From: Thermofilum uzonense | GTDB lineage: Archaea; Thermoproteota; Thermoprotei; Thermofilales; Thermofilaceae | DNA: 64,000 nucleotides | Assembly (NCBI RefSeq): GCF_000993805.1 | Contig: NZ_CP009961.1 | Span: 334,001-398,000, forward strand | Reading direction: 5' to 3' | Shown: one piece after another, positions 42,850 through 51,237 of the stretch | Position numbering within the stretch: position 1 is the stretch's first letter | Layout: each line of letters begins with the position of its first letter | The notes under the pieces: model-generated | What the model was told of the DNA's origin: nothing | The model's input: only the letters and a program-made list of their open reading frames with translations | The model's database searches: none | Made by a program: the position numbers and the translations under genes

Positions 42850-43127
42850 TTATTCCTCAACAGTTTAAAGTAGTTTTACCCCGCGCATGTAAAAAGCGAG
42901 ACTCGTCGTTTTTAACTTCATTAATCATATCAATGAGGCCTCGTTCCATCTAAGTCCTAGCAGGAAGATCCCGTTATAGGACGCATAGATTCCATCAACA
43001 ATGGGTTGAAGAGGATATCTGCTTTGCACTCTTTATATTATACTCATTTTTTAACTGAATAAGATAAATATCATGATTCGAGCAGATGATTGTTATCAAA
43101 TAAACAAAAACGAGGTGTCAGCTCTAC

Positions 43128-43709
43128 ATGAATAAATATAATGATCTTGTTTCAAAAATAGGCGATTTTTCACGGCTTGCGAGAAATTTCCTAGGGATCA
43201 CTGACAACGATGTAGAGCTCCTGCATCAAATGAAGGACCGTGTTTCGCCCACAATTGAGGCCGTCATCGCACAAGCGGCTACTTCCTTGTTGAATGACCC
43301 CCAGGGACAAGAGTGTATTAAACAGTCAGGCCTTAGCCATGAAAGAGCCGTGGCTCTCTTCAAATACTGGCTAGAATCTGTATTCACAGGAAACTTTGAT
43401 GAAAAACACGCCCTACTCGTTGCAAGAATCTCTCTTGCACATGTGAGAAACGGTGTTAGTGAGGATCTCATGATAGAGACCATGGGCGCTTTTAACAGGG
43501 AACTTTTAAAGCTATGCTCGACTCCGCAAGAAAGCATAGCTGTTACAAAGGCCCTTTACTGGAATCTAAGCATTATGATCTCCGCATACGAGTATATAAG
43601 AGGCCTCGTCAAGGTGAAGGCTTTAGGAGTAGAAAGAAACCTTGAGGAAAGACTTGTCAGGCTGTATGCGAAGGAAGTCTATACTGAGATTGCCAGGCAT
43701 ATGTACTAA
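43128..43709 (+). CDS. Protoglobin-like haem protein
   Basis: A 193-residue globin, the size of the known single-domain protoglobins of archaea. After ITDNDVELLHQMKDRVSPTIEA the fold shows LFKYWLESVFTGNFDEKHAL and VARISLAHVRNGVSEDLMIE, with His105 in the proximal (F8) position. No output domain follows, which separates it from globin-coupled chemotaxis sensors. Protoglobins bind oxygen, CO or NO and may detoxify or sense them. The ATG is preceded by GAGGTG about ten bases upstream. It is monocistronic, next to the restriction-modification island. Confidence 0.8.
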   Translation: MNKYNDLVSKIGDFSRLARNFLGITDNDVELLHQMKDRVSPTIEAVIAQAATSLLNDPQGQECIKQSGLSHERAVALFKYWLESVFTGNFDEKHALLVARISLAHVRNGVSEDLMIETMGAFNRELLKLCSTPQESIAVTKALYWNLSIMISAYEYIRGLVKVKALGVERNLEERLVRLYAKEVYTEIARHMY

Positions 43710-43825
43710 AACACCATAATATTGCAGTGTGTGATCTCTCTTAATGTAAGATTTTCACGCTTAATTTTCTGCTACGCTTATCTTTCCGCTGCGAAGATTC
43801 CAGGAATATTCTACCTTTTCTCCCT

Positions 43826-44241
43826 CTAGCTTAGCATGCTCTTGAGGTAGGCGTAGTAGCCTTTGACGAGATCACCAGGGAAGGGATTTATCACCGTTGT
43901 ATCCAGCATAGACCTCAATGACTCGTCTATTGTGTAGATTATTCTATTTCCTAGACTTTTCGCTAGCTTAATGAGGTAACAATCCCAAGCCTTGATTTTA
44001 TGAAAAGCAGCGTTTTCTATTGCCTCCAGGTCATCCTCAGGGTGAAAACGGGGGTAGAAGGCCGGCGAGCGCGTGGCAAGCATCCCGACAAGTAATCTCT
44101 GTATTTCCACTGGGGGACTCGAAGGTACGTTGTAGCTATTTGGTACTCGCCAAGGACAACGATTACAGGTATTGCTGCGTGCTTTTTTGGCAAAAGCACC
44201 TCATATAAGAACTCGACTGCTGCCCCTCTCGCAAAGGCCGT
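43826..44241 (-). pseudogene. Decayed PIN-domain (VapC-type) toxin
   Basis: The two minus-strand frames joined here make one PIN domain. The first part reads ARGAAVEFLYEVLLPKKHAA and IPVIVVLGEYQIATTYLRVP; after a G5 tract on the plus strand (44112-44116) the frame shifts and continues VEIQRLLVGMLATRS, AWDCYLIKLAKSLGNRIIYT and IDESLRSML. One added base at the tract would rejoin them. The beginning is lost too: a TAG lies just before ACG 44241, and the first catalytic Asp is absent. No antitoxin gene is seen beside it. RNase activity is unlikely. Confidence 0.7.
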
Positions 44242-44304
44242 CTAAAAGTAGTGGCTACACTAAAATATTTATGCACGCTCCGCTAGCGTTTAAACCTGAA
44301 TAGG

Positions 44305-45813
44305 ATGAAAAAAATAGAGGCCTATGCATTCTTGATAAGTGTATTACTTCTAGGCGTGTCCATATCTGCCGCGCCTACATCGACTCTTACCGATTTGCGA
44401 GCCAAGCCGATACCTGTTAACTTGCCCTGGTATCCAATCGTATTCTTCGGGGATAATAGACCAATTGACTACCTGGCAGACTACCCGCCAGAAGTATTCT
44501 ATCATGCTATAAATGAGATCAACGCGATTTACCCCATAGCGGTCATAGGGCTCGGTGATCATGTCGGATACGGGTATGAGTCACAGTACAGAGTCTTCTA
44601 CGAGATCATAAACTCTACAAGGCTTGAGAACACGTGGTTTATCATGGGTAATCACGAGGTAGTATATCCCGACGGCTGGAAGTACTGGTCACAATATATA
44701 GGTCCTCTAGACGCTATTAGAGACGATATCCCAGGCTGGAGGATAGCCCTGTTAAACACTGAGGCGGATGTCAAGCGTTGGGAGCAAGCTCTCAACCGGA
44801 CTTATAGTGGCTTGGACGGTAGGAAGATCATTCTAGTTTTTCACAGGCCAGCTTACCCAGACGTGAACCACAATATAAAGCCCGAGCACAATGCTTCTCT
44901 TCACAAGTTCATGAACATGTATGGCTGGCCGGCAATCGCTGTTCAAGCGCATTGGCACGGCTGGGCTTCGCAAAGTTTTAATGGGACCCACTGGATCATA
45001 GCCGGTTCCGCCGGGGCACCCCTTTACCCTGTTAGCGATTGTAGGGGAAATGCCTCATGCGTCTCAGACTACCATTATCTGGTGATGGTTCTCTATCCAA
45101 ATGGGACGTATTCCTATACACCCGTCTCCATCCCTAGGGGAAGTTTAAGCCTCAAGGTCTTAAATTCCACTGCATATTTAGTAGAAAACCGTAAGATCGA
45201 CGTGTACGGCCGACCAGCAACGGTACCTGTCAGATTAAAGTACACTGTTGGAGATAGAATTTTATACGTGGTTCTCCTAGCCCCGGCAAATAAAACAATC
45301 ATTGTAAACATCAATACCAAGCTTCAAAACAAACTCGAAACAAACGCCACCCTCTTCTACACTTACTACGTCACAACAGACCCCATACATGCCACTGTCG
45401 TAAGCTCCCAGCAGAGCCCGATCCTAGCCATCTATGGTCTCACAGGGATTCCAAAGTCATCTACAGAAGCACTCCAAACTTTGAATCCACCCCCGCCACC
45501 GCCTTCACAGTCCTCCAAGCCCACACAAGCTCCATCTACGCCCAAGACAACCTCTAATGCAACGCCGCCCGTTACGGCTACCCCGCAAGCCTCCCAGCCT
45601 TCAAGCTCTGTAAATATCTCCCAAACGACTGTTCCCGTCAATGCGACTCAACAAGTACCTGTTCCAACGACTACAGCTCCCATACAAGCTGAGCCAAAGC
45701 TTCTCATAACCCCGTCTACAGCACTGCTGATAATAACCCTGGCAGCCCTAGTAATAGCCGGCATAACAGTGTATATAAGAAGGAAACAGACAAGTGTCTC
45801 CCGACCAGCATAG
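44305..45813 (+). CDS. Second secreted, membrane-anchored metallophosphoesterase
   Basis: A 502-residue calcineurin-like phosphoesterase with a signal peptide (ILFLISVLLLGVSISAA-like), metal motifs FFGDNRP, LGDHVGYG, GNHE, VFHRP and AHWHGW, then a beta domain. A Pro/Ser/Thr-rich stretch (about 395-470, starting NPPPPPPSQSSKPTQ) leads to a C-terminal transmembrane helix and IRRKQ. Layout resembles the enzyme at 22186-24279 but the linker is unrelated and the first motif is GDN in place of DxH. Possible N-glycosylation sequons (NxS/T) are frequent. Substrate unknown. It is monocistronic. Confidence 0.85.
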   Translation: MKKIEAYAFLISVLLLGVSISAAPTSTLTDLRAKPIPVNLPWYPIVFFGDNRPIDYLADYPPEVFYHAINEINAIYPIAVIGLGDHVGYGYESQYRVFYEIINSTRLENTWFIMGNHEVVYPDGWKYWSQYIGPLDAIRDDIPGWRIALLNTEADVKRWEQALNRTYSGLDGRKIILVFHRPAYPDVNHNIKPEHNASLHKFMNMYGWPAIAVQAHWHGWASQSFNGTHWIIAGSAGAPLYPVSDCRGNASCVSDYHYLVMVLYPNGTYSYTPVSIPRGSLSLKVLNSTAYLVENRKIDVYGRPATVPVRLKYTVGDRILYVVLLAPANKTIIVNINTKLQNKLETNATLFYTYYVTTDPIHATVVSSQQSPILAIYGLTGIPKSSTEALQTLNPPPPPPSQSSKPTQAPSTPKTTSNATPPVTATPQASQPSSSVNISQTTVPVNATQQVPVPTTTAPIQAEPKLLITPSTALLIITLAALVIAGITVYIRRKQTSVSRPA

Positions 45814-45914
45814 CTCACTTCTACAAGCAGCTTAGGTTTTGAAAAGCCCTTATCCCCTTTTTGGAGAGAAAAATTTTAGGAAAAATAGAGAGAGGCTAGA
45901 CGAGGCAGTGGAAG

Positions 45915-46073
45915 TTATGAGCAAGCACAGCCTGACTCTCCGGACCCAGGGACAATAAGATTAGACTCGAATAACTTCTCCCAGCACTTCCTGCAAACCC
46001 ATACTCCCCCTAGTTCCTTGTGTGTAGCCCAGAGAAGACTTTCTGCTTCTTGTCCACAAATGGCGCACCTCAT
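45915..46073 (-). CDS. Small zinc-ribbon protein, 52 residues
   Basis: MRCAICGQEAESLLWATHKE continues to GGVWVCRKCWEKLF, giving two CxxC pairs (Cys3/Cys6 and Cys27/Cys30) spaced for one zinc ion, then a Gly/Ser-rich tail ending CACS. The ATG lies just below an A/T-rich TATA-like stretch (ATATATAAATGG), so a leaderless message is likely. Nothing else occupies the 45814-46218 interval. It could be a nucleic-acid-binding or regulatory zinc ribbon; I cannot assign a process. Confidence 0.7.
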   Translation of the reverse strand: MRCAICGQEAESLLWATHKELGGVWVCRKCWEKLFESNLIVPGSGESGCACS

Positions 46074-46218
46074 ATTTATCCATTTATATATTCAAGAAGA
46101 GATTTTTAGCTTTTTCGACTCTTACCACTCATCATTGACGTGTCATCAACGCCTGAGAAAAACTTAGAATAGTATATTCAAGCAAGAGTCTAAAAAGCTG
46201 TGCCTATTTCTTAAAAGT

Positions 46219-46662
46219 GTGAGGTTGTGGTCCATACATCCCAGATACCTTGACAGGTATGGGCTCCTAGGCCTTTGGCGCGAAGCGCTTCTAGCACAGA
46301 AAGTCCTCGAAGGGCTAACCAAGGGTTACACGTCCCATCCCCAGCTTGAGAGATTCAGGGCTACAAGTGATCCGGTACTGTACATCGGTACATACTTGTA
46401 TCACGTCTACGACGAGGGTGTAAAAAGGGGGTACAGCTTTAACAAGGATAAGATTATCAGATATGATCTGAGCCTAAGGCTTCCAGTGACTGAGGGACAG
46501 ATTATCTTTGAGTTTAATCATCTGCTTAGAAAGCTCAAGGAGCGAGATCCATCTAGATACGAGGCGATACGTCGAATTAATAGAATAGAAACCCACCCTC
46601 TGTTCTACGTGGTTCCCGGGGACATTGAACCATGGGAAAAACGACGAGAATATCTGCTATGA
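46219..46662 (+). CDS. Pyrimidine-dimer DNA glycosylase family protein
   Basis: A 147-residue protein beginning MRLWSIHPRYLDRYGLLGLW and REALLAQKVLEGLTKGYTSHPQL, the hallmark of the Pyr_excise family (T4 endonuclease V-like). The C-terminal part RIETHPLFYVVPGDIEPWEK is also typical. Members cut UV-induced pyrimidine dimers by combined glycosylase and lyase activity, though few archaeal versions are tested. It starts at GTG. It is monocistronic and precedes the molybdopterin oxidoreductase. Confidence 0.85.
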   Translation: MRLWSIHPRYLDRYGLLGLWREALLAQKVLEGLTKGYTSHPQLERFRATSDPVLYIGTYLYHVYDEGVKRGYSFNKDKIIRYDLSLRLPVTEGQIIFEFNHLLRKLKERDPSRYEAIRRINRIETHPLFYVVPGDIEPWEKRREYLL

Positions 46663-46777
46663 GAAAAAAGCGTGAGTCTCCGAGTTAGAGGAACGAAGAA
46701 GGAGATTAATATTCATATTCTGGCATTGACCAACTTAACAACTTATTCATATACCTAACAGCTAATACTGTTTTTTC

Positions 46778-48709
46778 GTGAGTGAAAAACTCAGGCTTGT
46801 CTGCCCCCGCGACTGTTATGATACGTGCTTCATAGAGGTTGAACCCTTAAGCCTCAGATCCCGGGGTAGTACCCTTAATCCTGTAACAGGTGGGTTCCTA
46901 TGCCCGCGTGGAAACGAGGACAGAAAAAGAGTATTCTCGAAGGACAGGGTTTTATACCCCTACGCGAGGCTTAACGGCAAGACAAGCGATTTTATACGTA
47001 TTGATTGGGAGACGGCTTTAAATCTTGTAGCTGAAAAACTTAGTGACACATTGAGGGCTCATGGTCCAGGCAGAATCCTACATATTGAATATGCAGGCAA
47101 CATGGGTCTTCTAACCATGTATTACCCTTTGAGGCTATGGAACAGGCTGGGAGCTGCACGGACCGACTGGAGCATATGCAGTAAGAGCGGGCACGATGCT
47201 CTCTCACTACATTATGGGTTAAGCTATGGAAGGCTCCCAACCGATATACCCTCATCAAAGTTGTTGATTTTCTGGGGTTTCAATGCCGCGGTCAGCGCAC
47301 CACACATATGGAGGCTAGCCTTAGATGCGAGAGATAATGGCTCGTTCATAGTTTCCGTTGATCCAAGAAGGAGTGAAACTGCTAAACGTAGTGACTTTTG
47401 GATCAGTCCACGGCCCGGAAGCGATGTTGCACTGGCCTACGGTGTTGCTTACCACCTAATCACGGGAGAGCTCCTGGACTATGACTTTATAGAAAGGTAT
47501 GGTGAAGGATTCGAAGCTTATAGAGAAGAAGTCTTGAAATGGACACCTGATAGGGTCGAGAGCATAACCGGAGTAGATGTTTATAGTGTTAAGAGACTCG
47601 CTGAACTTTATGCTAGTTTAAAGCCGAGTATAACGCTCATAGGCTTCGGGGTTCAGAAGCGTGTAGCAGGGGCCGATATTGTCAGGGCAGTCGCGCTTCT
47701 CCCGGCTTTGGTTGGAGTGCATAGGGGTTTCTATTACTCTAACAGTAAAGGCTTCTTTGTCAACACGGCAAAGATAAGCCTCGAGGACAGGTTTCAGCCC
47801 TCTAGAACTGTCAGCCAGGTAGCCCTAGCTGACCTCATTGAGAAAGGTGAATTCAATTTCATATTTATTTACAACTCGAACCCCCTCCTAACCTTACCGC
47901 GACCCGATAAGCTTCTACGGGGATTCATGCGAGAGGATGTTTTTGTTGTAGTACATGAGACACACTGGATCGAGACTGCAAGAGCAGCCGACGTGGTTCT
48001 ACCAGCCCCAACTTTCTATGAGAAAACCGACGTTGTTATCCCATACGCCCACAACTACATAATGCTCTCTCGAAGTGTTCTTGAACCGCTAGGAGAATCA
48101 CGGGACGAGGTGTGGCTGACTTGCAGGCTTTCCGAGAAGCTGGGGGTCGATAGAGATGTTTGCCTAGATCGTCACGAAGCTTTAAGGCTAGCATTGGAGG
48201 AAGCCATAGAGGGAAGCATAGATGAGCTTTTTAATGGTGCCGTGCTCACATTGAAGTACAGGCCTCTAAGCGAATATCAGACACCAAGCGGCAGGATAGA
48301 GTTCTATTCTAAAACAGCAGAGGAAAAAGGTTTTGATCCACTACCACGGGTAATTGAGAAACAGGAGGGTTTTGTCCTGCTTAACAGTGCGCATCCACTC
48401 TACACGCATACCCAGTTCCGGGACGTATATGGGGCTATTCCGGGCATAGTCCACATGAATGAGCATGACGCTCTAGAGCTTGGAATCTCCGAAGGAGAAA
48501 CCATCGAAGTCTACAATAATCATGGCGTTGTCGAGTTGCGGGTACATATCACTCAGGACGTCCCACGGGGAGTCTTATGGTCCCCTAGAGAACTTATAGG
48601 ACTGAACGGTGTAGCTCAAAATGTCCTCGTTGGAACGGAGGTTCAGAGGTTAGGAGGTGGTCCCACGTTTAATTCTACAAAGGTCATGGTAAGGAAAAAA
48701 GAAGGATAA
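46778..48709 (+). CDS. Molybdopterin oxidoreductase (DMSO reductase family)
   Basis: A 643-residue catalytic subunit with an N-terminal [4Fe-4S] site (CPRDCYDTC at residues 9-17 and FLCPRGNE), the molybdopterin-binding cores SKLLIFWGFNAAVS, VSVDPRRSETAKRSDFWISP, RAADVVLPAPTFYEKTDVVI and a C-terminal domain with NSAHPLYTHTQFRDVYG and MNEHDALELGISEGETIEVY. The likely metal-ligand region is WSICSKSGHDA. There is no twin-arginine signal, so it is cytoplasmic. No electron-transfer or membrane subunit is adjacent. It could be formate dehydrogenase-like or a reductase; substrate unknown. Start is GTG. Confidence 0.9.
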   Translation: MSEKLRLVCPRDCYDTCFIEVEPLSLRSRGSTLNPVTGGFLCPRGNEDRKRVFSKDRVLYPYARLNGKTSDFIRIDWETALNLVAEKLSDTLRAHGPGRILHIEYAGNMGLLTMYYPLRLWNRLGAARTDWSICSKSGHDALSLHYGLSYGRLPTDIPSSKLLIFWGFNAAVSAPHIWRLALDARDNGSFIVSVDPRRSETAKRSDFWISPRPGSDVALAYGVAYHLITGELLDYDFIERYGEGFEAYREEVLKWTPDRVESITGVDVYSVKRLAELYASLKPSITLIGFGVQKRVAGADIVRAVALLPALVGVHRGFYYSNSKGFFVNTAKISLEDRFQPSRTVSQVALADLIEKGEFNFIFIYNSNPLLTLPRPDKLLRGFMREDVFVVVHETHWIETARAADVVLPAPTFYEKTDVVIPYAHNYIMLSRSVLEPLGESRDEVWLTCRLSEKLGVDRDVCLDRHEALRLALEEAIEGSIDELFNGAVLTLKYRPLSEYQTPSGRIEFYSKTAEEKGFDPLPRVIEKQEGFVLLNSAHPLYTHTQFRDVYGAIPGIVHMNEHDALELGISEGETIEVYNNHGVVELRVHITQDVPRGVLWSPRELIGLNGVAQNVLVGTEVQRLGGGPTFNSTKVMVRKKEG

Positions 48710-48716
48710 CGATACG

Positions 48717-49010
48717 TTATTTCTCCTCGGCAAGTTCTGCTACTTCCCGAGCCCCTTTCTCAAGCTCTCCAACCTGCTCTGGATCTAGGGTCTTCAAGAG
48801 GGCTAGGAACTCTCCCACGTGGGTCTTCTCCTCGCGGGCAACGTCCATGAAAACTTTCTTGACAAGTGGATCCTCAGCTGCATTGGCAAGCTGTACATAC
48901 AGGTTTATTGCGTCCAACTCTGCAATAATAGCCAGTCGGATTGCCTGTGCAAGCTCATCTTTCGAGAAACGTTTACCACTAGGGATTTCAAGAGGGTTTT
49001 TTCCAAGCAT
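48717..49010 (-). CDS. Stand-alone encapsulated-ferritin-like protein
   Basis: A 97-residue two-helix protein resembling EncFtn and the N-terminal ferritin-like extension of Pyrococcus encapsulin: QAIRLAIIAELDAINLYVQL, then DVAREEKTHVGEFLALLKTL and EQVGELEKGAREVAEL. Glu31, Glu61 and His64 correspond to the ferroxidase ligands of EncFtn. Such proteins oxidise iron and are usually packed in an encapsulin shell. No shell gene lies in the window. It starts at ATG and converges on the molybdopterin gene with a seven-base gap. Confidence 0.85.
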   Translation of the reverse strand: MLGKNPLEIPSGKRFSKDELAQAIRLAIIAELDAINLYVQLANAAEDPLVKKVFMDVAREEKTHVGEFLALLKTLDPEQVGELEKGAREVAELAEEK

Positions 49011-49037
49011 ATTATAAAATCTTAGCCTGCCTAGTAT

Positions 49038-49520
49038 TTAGCTTTGTTGCTCATGGATGGGTACCCATCGTAACTTGTTTTCTAGTACTAGTCTCGCCAG
49101 GAATCTTGTCGATTTAGCCACGTCGTTTCGCGTGACTATCTCCTCTAATTCAAGCCATTTAGCGTCAAGAGCATCCCCGCCTGGCTTCAACTCACCAGAT
49201 ATGCTTTCAGGGTCGAAGAGAACTCCCAGTAGAACATAATGAAACCATACCCGAGCCTCCTTTTTGACTACTATGTTTGCGACAAAAGACACACCAACGG
49301 GTCTACCCTTTAGTCCTGTTTCCTCATAAAGCTCTCTGCTAGCAGCCTCGATTATACCCTCCCCAGCCTCAACAGCGCCCCCTGGGAGAGCCCAGAACCC
49401 CTCGCCGGGCTGGCTCCCTCTCTTAACCAATAGGAGTTTGTTCTCCCTGAGTAACACGGCACTAACACCCGCGATTGCATATAGAGGATATTCGCGGCTA
49501 CACACTCCTTGGATCACCAC
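49038..49520 (-). CDS. Nudix hydrolase
   Basis: A 160-residue enzyme with a complete Nudix box, GGAVEAGEGIIEAASRELYE followed by ETGL, including the REL-EE metal ligands. The N-terminus YAIAGVSAVLLRENKLLLVK and GFWALPGG are typical of the mutT/ADP-ribose type. It hydrolyses a nucleoside diphosphate-linked substrate, perhaps an oxidised nucleotide or ADP-ribose. The start is taken as GTG 49520. It is divergent from the nitroreductase gene. Confidence 0.9.
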   Translation of the reverse strand: MVIQGVCSREYPLYAIAGVSAVLLRENKLLLVKRGSQPGEGFWALPGGAVEAGEGIIEAASRELYEETGLKGRPVGVSFVANIVVKKEARVWFHYVLLGVLFDPESISGELKPGGDALDAKWLELEEIVTRNDVAKSTRFLARLVLENKLRWVPIHEQQS

Positions 49521-49650
49521 AGTTTATAATTTAAGTCATCAATATATTATCTGTCCATTAGATCCTACACCTTTCAGTCTACCTGAGGCATCCTTGCTGA
49601 TACCATGTACACGTTCTTTTCTGAGAGTAGCGAGGCTCTACGGCATGTAT

Positions 49651-49691
49651 GACAAAAATATATATAATAAGGAATATATCGGGTAACTGTT
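49651..49691 (+). promoter_or_regulatory. TATA promoter of the nitroreductase gene
   Basis: AAAATATATATAATAAGG at 49655-49672 is centred about 28 bases ahead of the ATG with no ribosome-binding site between, so the transcript is probably leaderless. Confidence 0.55.
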
Positions 49692-50183
49692 ATGTCTTGT
49701 GCCGACTTTTTAACCAGTAGACGAAGCATTAGAAAATTCATGCAGGAGCAAGTCCCTGATGATCTACTTTGGAAGGCTTTCGAGATAGCAAGGTTTGCCC
49801 CAAGCGCCCACAATAGGCAGCCTTGGCGCTTTTACCTCGTGCGAGATCGGTCTAAAATAACAAGACTCGCAGAGCTTCATAGATGGTCGAAGCCTATTCT
49901 AAACGCTCCAGTTGTGGTAGTGGTTTTCTCAGACGCGAGTATATCGCCTGTTTCGCATATCGTGGATGGCTCAATAGTAGCAACATACTTGTGGCTAGCG
50001 TTGCATTGTGTTGGCTTAGCTACAGTTTGGATATATACGCTTGAGAACGTAGAGGAGATAAGAGAGATATTAGACGTTCCTGACAATCTATATCCTATCG
50101 CTATATTCCCAGTAGGTTTCCCAGCTGAGTCTCCTCCTAAGAGGCCTAGGAAAGATCTAAAAGATCTTGTTGTAGAGGTATAA
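49692..50183 (+). CDS. Nitroreductase-family flavoprotein
   Basis: A 163-residue FMN-dependent reductase: LTSRRSIRKFMQEQVPDDLL, APSAHNRQPWRFYLV and GLATVWIYTLENVEEIREIL are the family blocks, including the N-terminal RRSxR and the SxxNxQPW flavin contact. Homologs reduce nitro compounds, quinones or flavins; related archaeal forms act in cofactor metabolism. It is short but complete, starts at ATG and is divergent from the Nudix gene. Confidence 0.9.
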   Translation: MSCADFLTSRRSIRKFMQEQVPDDLLWKAFEIARFAPSAHNRQPWRFYLVRDRSKITRLAELHRWSKPILNAPVVVVVFSDASISPVSHIVDGSIVATYLWLALHCVGLATVWIYTLENVEEIREILDVPDNLYPIAIFPVGFPAESPPKRPRKDLKDLVVEV

Positions 50184-50300
50184 TTCATTCCTAAAATATT
50201 CGCCGAATTCTCTACAAAGATCTTTTTACCTTTTATTTGGCCCATAGTCTACCATACTATAGTGTGTGCTTAGAGAGATACTTAACTTGGCATCTTATTG

Positions 50301-51197
50301 TTAGGGGAGAACTCCGGTAACCTCCTTAACCCATTCTCCAAAAAAGTAACCTATAGCTACGACAAGGAATATGATTCCTATGTTCTCAACGTAGTCTCTC
50401 AGGAAGGCGCGGTCCATTATTACAGCGCTGTAAAATGAGAATATTGCGAGGACAATGAAGGCTAGTATGAGTGACAAGACGAGGGCATGGAGGAGTGGGA
50501 GCCCAGCTAGGAATGGGGCTGTCAGGAGGATCACAGTGAGCATATACATGAGGCCTGTGACGATGGCTGTGGTACCTGGGGATTTACCTTTTTCCTGTTT
50601 TGACTGGAGGTATGCCGCGGCTGACATAGACATTGAGGCGCTCACTCCAACTATTAGTCCAGCAATACCTGTTGTAACGGAGGAAGCTGTATAGCCTAGG
50701 AAGCCCGCATGAACACCTGAGAGCTCGATTATGGCGTCGCTCATACCTAACGCTATAGCGCCTAAATGCTTCACTGCAAACTCTTCGAGCTGGTTTGTGA
50801 GGGACGTCTCATGTTCAACCTCGTCTTCAATTATTTTCTCGAGGATAACTTTCTTATCCTCCCCTAAAGCGCCGGATTCCAGTATTCCCCGATACTCGGC
50901 GACTACTTTTCCCTCATGTCGCTCAAGATACTTTATTGTGAAGACCTTACCCAGCACCCTAGAAAGGAGGATGAAAAGTCTAAGTCTTGCAAAGTCACGT
51001 GTTGTGAGCCGTACTTCACCTGAAAAAAGCTTCCAAAACTCATAGTGCGCTCTCTCTTGCTCGGACATCTTCATGAGTAACTGCTTATTCTCAGGTTTCT
51101 TCTCCCTCTTCGACATCTCTAGATAAAGGATGGAATCGAATAACTCGTCAAGAGCAAACTCGCGAGCTTTTACCACAAGTTCCTCCTTAGTGATCAT
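50301..51197 (-). CDS. Ferritin-like VIT1 fusion membrane transporter (MbfA-like)
   Basis: A protein of about 298 residues that joins an N-terminal rubrerythrin-like four-helix domain (ELFDSILYLEMSKREKKPEN, EQERAHYEFWK, IIEDEVEHETSL) to a VIT1/CCC1 membrane domain (LGMSDAIIELSGVHAGFLGY, five helices). MbfA proteins of this design export or sequester iron or manganese. ATG 51197 is favoured: it lies under a TATA-like CTTTTATTTAC and omits 20 odd residues that would overlap the kinase gene's end. With the EncFtn-like gene, two iron-handling proteins lie within 2 kb. Confidence 0.85.
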   Translation of the reverse strand: MITKEELVVKAREFALDELFDSILYLEMSKREKKPENKQLLMKMSEQERAHYEFWKLFSGEVRLTTRDFARLRLFILLSRVLGKVFTIKYLERHEGKVVAEYRGILESGALGEDKKVILEKIIEDEVEHETSLTNQLEEFAVKHLGAIALGMSDAIIELSGVHAGFLGYTASSVTTGIAGLIVGVSASMSMSAAAYLQSKQEKGKSPGTTAIVTGLMYMLTVILLTAPFLAGLPLLHALVLSLILAFIVLAIFSFYSAVIMDRAFLRDYVENIGIIFLVVAIGYFFGEWVKEVTGVLP

Positions 51198-51237
51198 TAG
51201 ATTCGCGATTGTTCTAACACTTCTGTAAATAAAAGAG

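Noticed and set aside
42679-42873. 64-codon plus-strand ORF in repeat B
   Set aside because: It runs through the structured repeat, has no ribosome-binding site and no protein-like features.
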